Shown here: in pieces, positions 46,588-58,701 of the stretch | Numbering within the stretch: the first letter of the stretch is position 1 | How the letters are laid out: each line of letters starts with the position of its first letter | DNA from: Nilaparvata lugens | Lineage: Eukaryota; Arthropoda; Insecta; Hemiptera; Delphacidae | NCBI RefSeq assembly: GCF_014356525.2 | Contig: NC_052508.1 | Span: forward strand, 56,368,497-56,432,496 | Length of the DNA: 64,000 nt | Direction: 5' to 3' | Translations under genes and position numbers: made by a program | Notes under the pieces: model-generated | What the model was told of the DNA's origin: nothing | Databases searched by the model: none | Seen by the model: only the letters and a program-made list of their open reading frames with translations

Positions 46588-48683
46588 TGTGAAGTTGTGC
46601 TCCTGGGGGGGTTATCTCTTATGATAGAGTCCCACGCTATGAAGCTATTGTGAGAGGTTGTGGATTGCAATTCCTTCACAGAAAATACGATGTTTCTGGT
46701 ATTTATAAGAGCAGTCTCTAAATTCCCTCTTTTGCGAATAAATCCACAAAAAATTAAGGCCTTCCGGCTCGCAAAATTACTGGGTTCAAACCTCAGCTCT
46801 AGCTCAGTGGTAGAAACATGAATTTTATAAGTACAAATAATCACCATAAGGTTCAAGGACCAGGTATTGATAATTCTTACCGCTGCTTCTATGAAGTTCT
46901 TGAAGAATACCAGTAAGGAAATTAAAAGAATATTTGATGACTGATTATCAGTAACCATGTACCACTAGAGAATAATCAGGACCAACTATAGTTGTTTCTA
47001 GTTGATTCTTAAAACGCTCGTCGTGAATACAAGTATTCACCAATATACCCTTTCAAAATTCCTTAGAACTTACAACGCCAGTTCTTGAAGCTCTCTGGAT
47101 CCTTATATGATATAACTGGAACCTTATTAATATAATTTCTTAATATACTTGTTCTGGCTGACAAAATGAATATCATCAAAGGATGATAAATATTGAGTGC
47201 TTTGAATAAGGTTAATATAATTGATTCAATAATTTTAAATGCTGCTAGATATTTGTTGGTACCAAAACAGCTCAACTATATAACACGAGATGAATTGGGA
47301 TATAATAAAAAATTCTATAAGTTTGTATGCTGACATAAAACACAAAATATATTCCCACAAAAAAGATGTGCATAAGATATTCGATAAATCTATAATTCAC
47401 TTAAATAATCTACTTTTAAAATCTGAATAATTATCACAGGCTTTGCTAATATTCACAATAATGAGTTTCAAATTCATAAATATATTATATTTAATACTGG
47501 TACTTAGACTTCCAATCAATACAAAATTCTACCAATAAAAACCTGTTCGGTCTATAAGTTTGATATGATATACTTGGTTCAATTACAAAATTAATATTTA
47601 ATAAATTAATATTCAAACATGAGATCTCAGGGCTTTTAATATGAATTCGGGCAGTGCATGGAAGTAAGCTTCCTACATATAATAAATAAATTTATAAAAT
47701 GTTCTTGTGAACTATGTGATATTGTTCAACACGTGGTGACTCTTAATTTTAATTCAATTAATAGGAATAGCGCTTTTTTATTAATTATTACCCCACTGAA
47801 CGTAGAAAAAATGAGCTCATTTGGTTTGACTTATCACTCACTGACTGAAGTTCTGGATGTTCTCGTGGATTGAATTAATTATTTCCAATAATTAATTAGG
47901 TAGGCTCCTTTTCGTCACTGCTGGGCTAACGCGTGATCCAGATTTTTATAAGTTTCTTTCGAATTAAAGCTATTTTTATGGGAATCTTTACAATTACGAA
48001 CTCCTTGACAGCACTGAGTTCACAAACAATTAACATTCAACAAACATACATTACATTTAAAAAAGGGTTTGGCTTAATAATTCATTAAAAATTTTTTAAA
48101 AGGAAGAAGAAAAGACCCTAAACTCCATGTGCATCCTCTCCGGTCAGGATCTTAAGCCAGAAGAAGGAGGTTTTTAGAAAAATTTGCCTCTTCCTAGAAT
48201 AATTCTGTAAGCTACTCTCTGATTGGCCTTCAATTTAATAGACTCAATACAATTGGTTGCCTTGGGAATCAGGGCTTCCTCGGCTTTACAATAGAAAAAA
48301 TTAAATAAAAGAAGTTTTTATACAAATATATGGAGTGTTTATCTTAAATTGAATTCATAAATAAATCGTAACATACGATTTTAATAGATAATACATTTAG
48401 TTTTTATATGAGTTTTGTATACTCTTGATTTATCATGCTTTTTTAGATTATAATAAATATTTATACAGAAATAATAGTTATTTGTATTTCTACACATCGA
48501 CTTCCTTTAGTATACATAATATATCCTTTATGAGTGAATTTTATATGATTCAACCGGTCATATGGGTTGATCGAATAATCAGCTGATTCGTTCAGTATTG
48601 GTTCTAATAATTATCGATTTATCCAAGATCGACTAATTCTTTTCAAAACGTAAACAAGTAACTCTAACCTCAATGTTCATGCA
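46588..48683 (-). repeat. Long terminal repeat, 3' copy (~2.1 kb)
   Basis: Starts TGTGAAGTTGTGCTCCTGGG and ends AATGTTCATGCA on the plus strand (TG...CA). Matches 53882-55994 with only scattered substitutions and small indels, so the pair is young. It includes minus-strand open stretches of 71 and ~125 codons (47275-47063, 46958-46581) of unknown meaning. Confidence 0.75.
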
Positions 48684-50009
48684 TTTTATTTTATTTTTTT
48701 GTAATCCGCCAATAATAATTATGCCGCTTTATAATTTTTTGATCTTACCAATGGGTTCTCATAATTATTAAATCACAATAATACATGTTTTCTTATCGTT
48801 GTTGATAATGCTATTACTCCTAACCGCTAATAATACTTGATTTGAGTTGATTTACTCTTTAGATAGGTCTAACCTTCTTTCCAATTTTATAGTTCTATTA
48901 CATTTTATTGGCTCATTTAGAAAGATTTGGTGGTTTCAAATTACCACGTGACACAAAACGCCCTCTGATTTCTGATTTAAAACGACAATTCGAGAATATA
49001 ATATAAATTTTATGATCCAGTTGGTTTTGGATCAGAAATCATACATGTTACAAAGTCTGCTAATAACTCTACTGAGAATCCTACCTCCTAACAATTCAAC
49101 AACATATACAACAATAAATAAATTCAATTCAAATACATACGCCTTACATCGGCCAATCTCCTTCTACACACAATACACAATATAAACTATCTCCTCCTCC
49201 ATACATAATATAAATCTTTTTTCTAATCCACGCTCTGCCCTCAGGCCAGAAGCACATTTGAATGTTGGTGCAAAATCATTGCCAACCTAACAAACTGGTA
49301 ATTCTCCGACTTGCAGAATATAATATTTTTTCTCCCTCAACATAGAACAGTGACTTGTACATTTTCATTTCATTCTCTTGCAGAAATTGGGCTTTGTTTT
49401 CATATAATGGATATTTTTAAGGATAATCTTTGGTAGGTTTTATCAACAAGAACTTCTTATTCCTCTAATACATTGAGACTTGGGATTAATGCTTTTGGTG
49501 GTAACTATGCGGTTTGATCATTTGGCGGATAATTTTAGTGATTTTCTTAATAGTTTATACATAAATAATAATAATATAATATCTTTATAATATCTCTACA
49601 TGCAATTCACATTTATATGACACTTGATCTTCTTATTTGGGGTATCAACTTTGATGATTTAATAGGCATTGACTACTCTGGTTTTCGTAGTGTACAGCTG
49701 GTTTACGTTGGCTTCGGTTTGTCACTTGTCGCCATCTTGATGTTTCTTCCTGCTACATGAAGGTAAGTTGGCTTTTAACATTAGAAGTTATTTATTCACC
49801 TGTTTCATTAGTAAGAAAGGTGTTAAAAATGGTTTCTAAATTTGTTCTTTCTTTATTTTCAGGTATACTGGTCGAAATGAATACTCGTCTGCGAAATAAG
49901 TGTGTTGTCTGGTGTTTGTTTGGTACATATTTGTTGACAGGTAGGTCCATGAATCCAAATATTATTGTTTATTTCTTATCGCTTATTGTCTCGATAATAC
50001 GGCTTGAGA
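48684..50009. other. Internal region between 3' LTR and gag-side frames
   Basis: AT-rich. The minus strand begins next to the LTR with a purine-rich CAAAAAAATAAAATAAAA (48684-48701), suitable as a polypurine tract. A plus-strand 112-codon frame (49757-50095) shows two hydrophobic stretches but no family I recognise. Confidence 0.45.
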
Positions 50010-50387
50010 TTAGAGGCATGGGCTTTGATTCTGTAAATAATCTGGCGGTTTTGACGACCGGTTCTCCATCAGCTCTCTTATCCTGGCTAGCCTAGAGTAT
50101 TTACTTGGTGTATTTTGAATCGTTCTGAGTTTCAGATTAGCTTTGAAAATTTTAGAACTGATTCTCTCAACATAAGACACGCCCTCATTCATCAGTGCTT
50201 TAATGATATTTTCCTTAATTGATATCGCAGCCATAAATATAATAATACTCACAAAATAAATCAATGCATTTACCGTGTTTCTCACAACATAACCTTTCCA
50301 CTCATCAATAGTAGTTTCATTTAGTAATAATAATACAATATTTTTCATCCTATCCACAACACAGTCTTTTATCCATATCACAGTCAT
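50010..50387 (-). CDS. Unknown small membrane-protein-like frame
   Basis: A 125-codon open frame with one strongly hydrophobic segment NALIYFVSIIIFMAAISI (residues ~40-57) followed by a Lys/Arg-rich region (KIFKANLKLRTIQNTPSKYSR). The codons near the 5' end include several methionines, so the start is unclear. It lies in the internal part of the LTR element, after gag, where an env-like or accessory product could sit. No family is recognised and it may be non-functional. Confidence 0.25.
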   Translation of the reverse strand: MTVIWIKDCVVDRMKNIVLLLLNETTIDEWKGYVVRNTVNALIYFVSIIIFMAAISIKENIIKALMNEGVSYVERISSKIFKANLKLRTIQNTPSKYSRLARIRELMENRSSKPPDYLQNQSPCL

Positions 50388-50543
50388 AACAAATAGTATA
50401 CATATATCAGAACATTATCATTTCTTTAACAATATAATCTCTCAACATATAATAGTCAGGTACTTTCATTTTATTAATATAACTCCTTATTTCTCTCACT
50501 CTTCTTAAACACTTTCCAGTCTTCATTAGTTCCCACAAGTAAT

Positions 50544-51187
50544 CTAATTATTGTTATCATCCATGCATGTTTCCATATTTGTTTCGTAAGCAGCTCCATT
50601 TTTAATCCATTTATTAGGTCCGTTTTTATCACATTTCTTTAGCCCATTCTTCCGGTCACATCGCCGATCTTCTGCTTTAAAGCGAATGTGCCGCGGATGC
50701 ATGCTGTCGATCTCCGGTCCTCCATCCTGGTTTTGGTCCGGAATCCTCCTCGGGCGTTTGAAACGTGCATGCGGCTGGTATCGTCGCGCGCGGTACTTCT
50801 TTTTCTTCCGCCTGACTTTCCGCCTCCGGGCCTTGCGGTGCATGCCTCTTTTCTCCTGTAGTCGGTCATGCAGTCGGTCGTCCGGTGTCTGCCTCGGGCG
50901 TTTCCGTCTCCGGGCCTTACGGTGTATGCTTCTTGTATCCCGAATGTTGTCCTCCCGGTACTCCCTGGTGTCATCCTTTTGTTCCTCCATCCTGGGTTCC
51001 TCGGGGTGCATAAGTCCTGTGCGCGGATGCCTGGTGGTGGTCCCTTGATGCGCGGGTGTGGCATTCAAAACGGGTTGATCGCATGTTTGCTCCATATTGC
51101 ATAACTCCTTTACTATAACCTGGTGTTCCTCGGTGGCGGGTTGCTCTTCCTGCGGTGATGGTTCTCCAGTGGGAAATATAAGGCTCA
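50544..51187 (-). CDS. Arg-rich frame overlapping the gag stop in the -1 frame
   Basis: This is open for ~214 codons and begins at the gag stop. At the overlap the sequence is CCC TTT TGA in gag phase, with the second frame reading TTG AGC, so a -1 shift would extend gag into it. No ATG is present at the junction. The product would be acidic/polar first (QEEQPATEEHQVIVKE) and then very basic, with HRKARRRK occurring twice (RSIHRKARRRKRPR and GMHRKARRRKVRRKKKKYR). That suits nucleic-acid binding like a nucleocapsid, although no CCHC knuckle is seen. The DNA here is markedly GC-rich compared with the rest of the element, and an alternative frame is also open, so composition alone could keep the frame open. 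Confidence 0.35.
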
Positions 51188-53253
51188 AAAGGGATTGATG
51201 TTTACAGGGCGTTTTAAGTGCATGGCGTGTGGCGGTTTTTGGTGTTGGTTTCTGTGTGTCTGGTGGTGGTTATTTGCATGTTGATTTTGGGTTGTCTTTG
51301 TTGTATGTGCTACTGTGAAAGATGTGTCTACTCTATTATTATTTTGTTTATTTTCGTCCTGTTTTGTGAAATTTACATCCTGATTTGTGAAAGTTATTTT
51401 CTGTTTATTATTTCTATTCAAGCGATCTCTGTTATCATAATATGTTTTTCTATAGTACTGTTTGCTGTTTTGATATTGAAATCTGTTTCTGCAATTATTT
51501 TCAGTGTACTTTGCACTTTGCGCATTTGCTCCAGCGTTTGCAATATAGTTTTCACTATTATAATTTTTTCTGAAATGATTATTTTGTTGATTAAAATTTT
51601 TTGCTCGATTATTTAAGTGGTTTGGCTCAGACGTAGCTGATTGGATAGAATGTAAATGTTCTATCAGTTCTTCACAACTGGAAATCGAAGATACTGCCAG
51701 TGTCATACGAACATTGAAAGGAAGCTTTTTTGATAAGATGTGGACCAGTGATGAATCAGCTAGAGATTCGTCTAACTGATAGTTTCTGCTCATCAGATCT
51801 GTTATAAAATCAGTGTAGGATTGTCTATTTCTACTATCGTAAGTGCGTAAAATAATTTCCGACAATGCGTCCATCTGTTTACATTTACTCCAATACTGTT
51901 GCAGGAACTGGGAGATGAAGTCCTCCAGGCTGTTGATATCTCGCATCCGGCTCTGGAAAAACATCAGCGGCTCGCCAAGTAGTAGACTGGACAGTTGGAA
52001 GCGCCATACTAACCAAGAGGTGGGTATCAATTCCTGAATAGCTTTTATTTGGTCTATGAATGGTCTGGGTTGCATATGACGGTAGGAATTATCAAATTTT
52101 CCAAGACTTTGAAAAAGTTGAGTGCCGTTTACTGCTTCATTCGGTGTATACTGCACTCGACTGACTGGGATATTTTCTATACGTGTCTCTATTCTGGAGA
52201 CTCGTTCTTCATTTGCGATCCATTTATCATTCATAATTTTCTTATGTGTATTCACTTCATCATACAATCCGGTTAGCTTCAACTGCTGTCCGCCTATAGC
52301 ATTCTCCAATATGCTGTATCTCTCACTTGATTTTGCCCCCTCCTCCGCTAAATTTGCCATACATGCCTGCACGTTACTTTGTTCCTTGACTATCTCTATT
52401 ATTTTCTTATTATTTTCCTCCACTTTCGACTCTATCTCGCCCTTACTTTCTAACACCTTTCCCATGACAGTTCCCATGATAGCGGTGCCCAGCTCCTTAC
52501 CCAATACGTCCACCTGTTTTTCAACTTCCTTTGGTACGTTATCTAACCGTTCATTTATTTGACAGGTGACGTCATCTATACGAATTTCTAACTTTTTGAT
52601 AACTGCAGATTGAGTATCTATTTTTGTATCTATTATATTTCTCACTTCCTCCCTGAAGCTAGAAAATTTTTCATCCATAGTTTTGATACCTTCCTGTAGG
52701 ATTTTAGTATTTTCCTCCGCTTTATCCTGGATGGCTTTAGTGTTTTCATTGATATCTTCTTGTATTTTTTTAGTCACTCCCTCCAAGGCTTGGCTGAGCA
52801 AGAGTTTAAATTCATTTATAGAATCATTTGCTATGAAGTTTGTAGTATATCCGACTGAAGAATTTAATGTGGTGTTGCCTTTTCCTAGATTGGTGGTTGC
52901 GGATGGCGGTTGACTGGCGATATCGGATGGCGATTGGGTGGCGGCACTCTCCGTTCCCTCGGCGGCGCTTGGGGCGATCTGCGAAGACGCCGGTACCGGT
53001 TGGACGCCCTCACTCCCTCATCCGGACTCTCATCGGAATTAATCGCATCGACGACGTTATCAATCTTCGTAGAAGACAATTGGGCTAAGTTTTGCGGGTC
53101 GAAACTGATGGAGCATATGCTGCCTCCCTCTCTCTCTCGTGGGGTCTCCGCTGCATCGTCCTGGGGCTGTTGATTTGCCGGTGTCGTGGCTACATAGTTT
53201 TGGGGATGTTCGCTGAAGTAGGAAATTTGCGAGTTAGCCGGCGACTGGTTCAT
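51185..53253 (-). pseudogene. gag: gag-like gene with one frameshift in the N-terminal part
   Basis: Two frames cover the gene. The 5' part starts at a real ATG (53253, MNQSPANSQ...) and runs to a stop near 52885. The second frame is open from about 53020 and continues to the stop at 51185, so a single-base shift near 53000-53025 separates them. Counted from the TTG at 52801, the 538-codon second frame has a long coiled-coil region (residues ~8-210, repeated IQEDINENTKAIQDKAEEN-like heptads). A retrotransposon Gag core follows at about 243-388: PRPFIDQIKAIQELIPTSW, LEDFISQFLQQYWSKCKQ, YTDFITDLM, ILSKKLPFNVRMTLA, SCEELIEHLHSIQ. The C-terminal tail (~395-538) is Asn/Gln/Arg-rich and has no zinc knuckle. 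Gag would assemble into particles packaging the element RNA. Whether the shift is a mutation, programmed, or an assembly error is open. Confidence 0.7.
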
Positions 53254-53860
53254 GGTGACGTTATTATGGAATACTTCGAGTAAATAGCCAAGTGTGTTGC
53301 CAAGTCTCAGGAATATTAAAATGGATTCAGTGATAGTGCCTAGTCTGGATAAAATTGTGTTGTGTTGAAGTTTCAAGTGTCATGTACATATATTACAAAA
53401 AGACCTTCGAGTGCTACAGGTACGCTTATCAACATAGACAGATATGGCTTACAAATTACACTAATATAGTTCTTAAAATTTTAATTAGGGTCTTATCCTC
53501 CTGAATAACGATAGTATTATAATGCCTCAAATAACCTATAACCCTGGTCAGCATACAATGTCTAGATTCAAAGATCAAAATCAAAATTTTTACTATAACT
53601 TTTATGGAAATTTCCATCCAATTTTCTCTATTATGAGAATTATGTTATCAAACTCGTGTGATACAGTTTGTCTGTATTTATGCAGCTTGAAAAATTTTAA
53701 TTTGAAGAGCAACTCAATTATTTTAGCCAGAACTTACAATAGATCATCAGATATATCTTGTCGAAACAACTTCAGATTATGTTTCTTGCAGCTTTCAGTT
53801 TTATCAATAATTTCATTAATCATTGATAGTAAGATTGAGTAGGTAAGCTTTTCATCATGC

Positions 53861-53878
53861 TCCACTGGTTGGGTGCCA
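53861..53878 (-). promoter_or_regulatory. tRNA primer-binding site
   Basis: On the minus strand TGGCACCCAACCAGTGGA begins three bases after the LTR end. The TGG start and its position directly downstream of the 5' LTR are the standard features of a primer-binding site pairing with a tRNA 3' end (...GGGTGCCA). The tRNA species is not assigned. Confidence 0.7.
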
Positions 53879-53881
53879 TTG

Positions 53882-55994
53882 TGTGAAGTTGTGCTCCTGG
53901 GGGGGTTATCTCTTATGATAGAGTCCCACGCTATGAAGCTATTGTGAGAGGTTGTGGATTGCAATTCCTTCACAGATAATACGATGTTTCTGGTATTTAT
54001 AAGAGCAGTCTCTAAATTCCCTCTTTTGCGAATAAATTCACAAAAAATTAAGGCCTTCCGGCTCGCAAAATTACTGGGTTCAAACCTCAGCTCTAGCTCA
54101 GTGGTAGAAACATGAATTTTATAAGTACAAATAATCACCATAAGGTTCAAGGACCAGGTATTGATAATTCTTACCGCTGCTTCTATGAAGTTCTTGAAGA
54201 ATACCAGTAAGGAAATTAAAAGAATATTTGATGACTGATTATCAGTAACCATGTACCACTAGAGAATAATCAGGACCAACTATAGTTGTTTCTAGTTGAT
54301 TCTTAAAACGCTCGTCGTGAATACAAGTATTCACCAATATACCCTTTCAAAATTCCTTAGAACTTACAACGCCAGTTCTTGAAGCTCTCTGGATCCTTAT
54401 ATGATATAACTGGAACCTTATTAATATAATTTCTTAATATACTTGTTCTGGCTGACAAAATGAATATCATCAAAGGATGATAAATATTGAGTGCTTTGAA
54501 TAAGGTTAATATAATTGATTCAATAATTTTAAATGCTGCTAGATATTTGTTGGTACCAAAACAGCTCAAACTATATAACACGAGATGAGTTGGGATATAA
54601 TAAAAAATTCTATAAGTTTGTATGCTGACATAAAACACAAAATATATTCCCACAAAAAAGATGTGCATAAGATATTCGATAAATCTATAATTCACTTAAA
54701 TAATCTACTTTTAAAATCTGAATAATTATCACAGGCTTTGCTAATATTCACAATAGTGAGTTTCAAATTCATAAATATATTATATTTAATACTGGTACTT
54801 AGACTTCCAATCCATACAAAATTCTACCAATAAAAACCTGTTCGGTCTATAAGTTTGATATGATATACTTGGTTCAATTACAAAATTAATATTTAATAAA
54901 TTAATATTTAATAAATTAATATTCAAACATGAGATCTCAGGGCTTTTAATATGAATTCGGGCAGTGCATGGAAGTAAGCTTCCTACATATAATAAATAAA
55001 TTTATAAAATGTTCTTGTGAACTATGTGATATTGTTCAACACGTGGTGACTCTTAATTTTAATTCAAATTAATAGGAATAGCGCTTTTTTATTAATTATT
55101 ACCCCACTGAACGTAGAAAAAATGAGCTCATTTGGTTTGACTTATCACTCACTGACTGAAGTTCTGGATGTTCTCGTGGATTGAATTAATTATTTCCAAT
55201 AATTAATTAGGTAGGCTCCTTTTCGTCACTGCTGGGCTAACGCGTGATCCAGATTTTTATAAGTTTCTTTCGAATTAAAGCTATTTTTATGGGAATCTTT
55301 ACAATTACGAACTCCTTGACAGCACTGAGTTCACAAACAATTAACATTTAACAAACATACATTACATTTAAAAAAGGGTTTGGCTTAATAATTCATTAAA
55401 AATTTTTTAAAAGGAAGAAGAAAAGACCCTAAACTCCATGTGCATCCTCTCCGGTCAGGATCTTAAGCCAGAAGAAGGAGGTTTTTAGAAAAATTTGCCT
55501 CTTCCTAGAATAATTCTGTAAGCTACTCTCTGATTGGCCTTCAATTTAATAGACTCAATACAATTGGTTGCCTTGGGAATCAGGGCTTCCTCGGCTTTAC
55601 AATAGAAAAAATTAAATAAAAGAAGTTTTTATACAAATATATGGAGTGTTTATCTTAAATTGAATTCATAAATAAATCGTAACATACGATTTTAATAGAT
55701 AATACATTTAGTTTTTATATGAGTTTTGTATACTCTTGATTTATCATGCTTTTTTAGATTATAATAAATATTTATACAGAAATAATAGTTATTTGTATTT
55801 CTACACATCGACTTCCTTTAGTATACATAATATATCCTTTATGAGTGAATTTTATATGATTCAACCGGTCATATGGGTTGATCGAATAATCAGCTGATTC
55901 GTTCAGTATTGGTTCTAATAATTATCGATTTATCCAAGATCGACTAATTCTTTTCAAAACGTAAACAAGTAACTCTAACCTCAATGTTCATGCA
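53882..55994 (-). repeat. Long terminal repeat, 5' copy (~2.1 kb)
   Basis: Near-identical to 46588-48683, with TGTGAAG at the plus-strand start and TGTTCATGCA at the end. One visible difference is a duplicated TTTAATAAATTAATA near 54895. Minus-strand frames 54695-54357 and 54252-53734 match the ones in the other LTR. The latter runs on through the primer-binding site, which suggests chance openness. Confidence 0.75.
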
Positions 55995-58701
55995 TTCTAT
56001 TTTAATTTAACCCGTTAAGTACTGTTCCAATATTTATTTCTACTTTCACTGATAACTATTTTAACATTACCTAGGTACTCGAAAAGTTTTTCTGTTATTT
56101 TATTTGTATACCTTAACTAATCACTTCAAATATTCATTGTCTAAAACCTTCAATTTTCGTTACCATACCAAATTTCTAAGCAACTTTAAACTCAATAATA
56201 CCCCTTTTTTTACCAATTTTTACTTGTGTTTTTGCGGCTGACTTTCCTACCAAACATTAACGAACCTTTTGACTGGGCTTCCCTAAACTGCATTACGCTG
56301 ATTGTTTTCCTTACAATCACTACGAAGACTCACTAAATATTCTAGATTTCGGTTTACGTTATTCTACTGACGAGCCCCATAACTCTCGAATGAACCAGAC
56401 CGTTTGCTAGATACAAAAAACTCTTAGCTCACACCATCTTCGGTGCCTTTCGCTAAAATTATACAATTCCACTGTACAAATTTGCAAGGTTAGTCACAGC
56501 TAGATTCCTTGATTTGTTACATGGACCACTTTCGGGCAGTGCTCCGTTCTCTCTGGACACGGACCTACACTCGCGCCGATTACCTAAATTCAACCTCAAC
56601 ACACACACACAGGCAGGACATCCCCTTGTCCTCCTCTAAATCTTGAGTCTCAACTAAACAAAAAAAAATTCCCCACAGTCTACAGGAAACGTCACCAACA
56701 CAACGGATCTTTACACTATCACTACGCATGCCTACCGCAAAAATCACACCTAAAAAAAAAATATTTCCAATAATAAAACTGATTCACCTTTTCGAGAATA
56801 AACATTACTGATAAAGGGACTCGACAACCTCATCTCAATCAACTTATTTTTATACAAATTTCCAAGGATTTGATTATCGTTTCAACTTTAATCTACAATA
56901 CCCAATTATTTAGTTTAAACATCTCAAGGCTAAAACTACTCATCAACTTTTCAAAACTACATATCAACAATAACTAATAAAACAGTTTCCTATTTATTCT
57001 CTGATTACCTTCGATCTACCTAAACTTCAAAAAAAATTCCTATTTTCCTCAAACATTCTCCCATAATAATTTCCGCATTTTCCTAATTTACTTGGGTTGA
57101 CCTTTAAAATCTCAATATTCACTTTCACTACTACTATACTGATATTCAACTACCAGACGTGAGACCAGAATACGTACGTTGACATTACAATAATTTCTAT
57201 CATCATTCACGGAATTACAGAATGCAAAAAATTTATTCAGTACTTAGAATCAGTTATTTTCACCTATGCTAGTTTCTTCTACTAATTTTTATTCTACCGT
57301 TAAACATTTAATTTGTCAATCAATTTCAATATAAAGTTTTAGAATACTTTCAACTTGAGCTTCAATGATACCTAACTTTATCTTTAAGCTCTTCAAAAGA
57401 TTTTCATTTTAATGGATTTACTGAACTTAACAACTTCCCTATTTCATCTACAATTATTTAAACATCAGAAAAATTGGAGTAGCAACTATAAATTATTCAT
57501 TCAACTCCAAACCCAAAATATTGACAGTTAACACGTTCACAGAATGAATTATTAAGTATAGACTCAGAAAAATTGATCTAGTATTATTAGAGTAAGTTAT
57601 GAAAAATTTAATTTTTTAGAAAATTTGAATTCCAGAGATTTAAATATCTCTAGACAGCAGAGTCGGCGCAGTTGTGTGCCTGAGAAGATAATTTTGCATA
57701 AAATTTAGAATTTAGAAATAGGCCGACACATCTAGAAAATACCTGAGTCTATACCTAATTCATGCAGGTGAACGGGCTAGAGTCAAGAAAACTTCAATTA
57801 ATCTTGCCATGCCTGATTTAATAGGTTTATACTATAAAAAATCACTACAATTTGAAATAATTGAAAAATACAAACAGTTTCAATAAACATTGGCAACTAA
57901 AATCGAACAACAGAAACAACAATTTCATGTTACTTTGTTGACATTCTTCATCTGATTCGGGGGCGCATTACTATCCCCGTTTAGATAGCAATACGTCACA
58001 AAACCAAACAAGATCCGTCATAAAATAACCAATTAATTTCAACATGAAATTACTCAAGAAAGAAAAAACCCGTTGAACCCAAATTTCGTCGATAGTAACC
58101 CATATAACCCATTTCATAATAATTTTGAATCCCCACTTTTTATTGACATTCTCGAATGAACCTTTGTTTCACTACACTGCACTTTCGTTGGTTTGTACGT
58201 TGCTTTATCGTCGGGGTTACAGTACCTTGTTTTTGGCGGTGAGCTTTTACCGGTTGAATTTGGCTTGACGGCGACGTCCTCTTACGTCCCTAGACCTGTC
58301 GTCTGAACGGGTGTCTTGAAGCGGTTTTACATAAAGTTGCGGAACCAAAGGGGTGGTAGTACAAGAAGTTGGTTTGGGGACACACATGAACCGCTGTAAA
58401 TAAATGTATTACAGCATTAATTTCTAACTCTTCCTACAATTCATCAAAAGCTAAAACAGGAGTTATCTATTGATTACAATTAATTAAATTCTCTCATTCT
58501 ATTTGAATCCTCATTTTATATAGATTTTTATCTTTAAACTACTGATTCTTTTTATCAGAATTAATGGATCTTTCTTCACAAATAATTCAAATTGAAATGA
58601 TGCTAACTTATATGATATTTTTCGTTTGGTTTGCGAAATCAAATATAATTTTTCATATAGTAGCTCGGCTAGTATTGTTGGAAACTTGTGTGCCAGCCAA
58701 C
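55995..58701. other. Upper flank of the LTR element, no gene
   Basis: AT-rich, with no reading frame above 60 codons. There is a short GC-richer, CACAC-containing stretch at about 56540-56640 and another at 58190-58340. No similarity to the lower flank was seen. It might be the remaining part of a longer element, but I see no supporting feature. Confidence 0.5.

Larger units (their letters stand above)
46588..53881 (-). mobile_element. Non-autonomous LTR retrotransposon body plus 3' LTR (gag only)
   Basis: Read on the minus strand: a 5' LTR (55994-53882), then a primer-binding site, gag (53253-51185), further frames, an A-rich polypurine-like tract (48684-48700), then the 3' LTR (48683-46588). 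The internal region is 5.2 kb. I see no protease, reverse transcriptase, RNase H or integrase motifs, so it would depend on another element. Similar gag-only elements are known as TR-GAG types. No matching target duplication could be found at the outer ends (AAGT beside 46588 versus TTCT after 55994). Confidence 0.7.

Noticed and set aside
46009..46958. Insect chemoreceptor (Gr-like) gene on the minus strand
   Set aside because: Hydrophobic frames with splice-like borders suggested it, but the phases do not join, no TYLVILIQF-type ending is present, and the frames straddle an LTR border.
51218..51616. 132-codon hydrophobic plus-strand frame
   Set aside because: It is the antisense of the Asn/Gln-rich gag tail, which reads as Ile/Val/Leu-rich on the opposite strand.
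52885..53173. Plus-strand frames opposite gag
   Set aside because: These are shadows of the Pro/Arg-rich gag N-terminus on the other strand.
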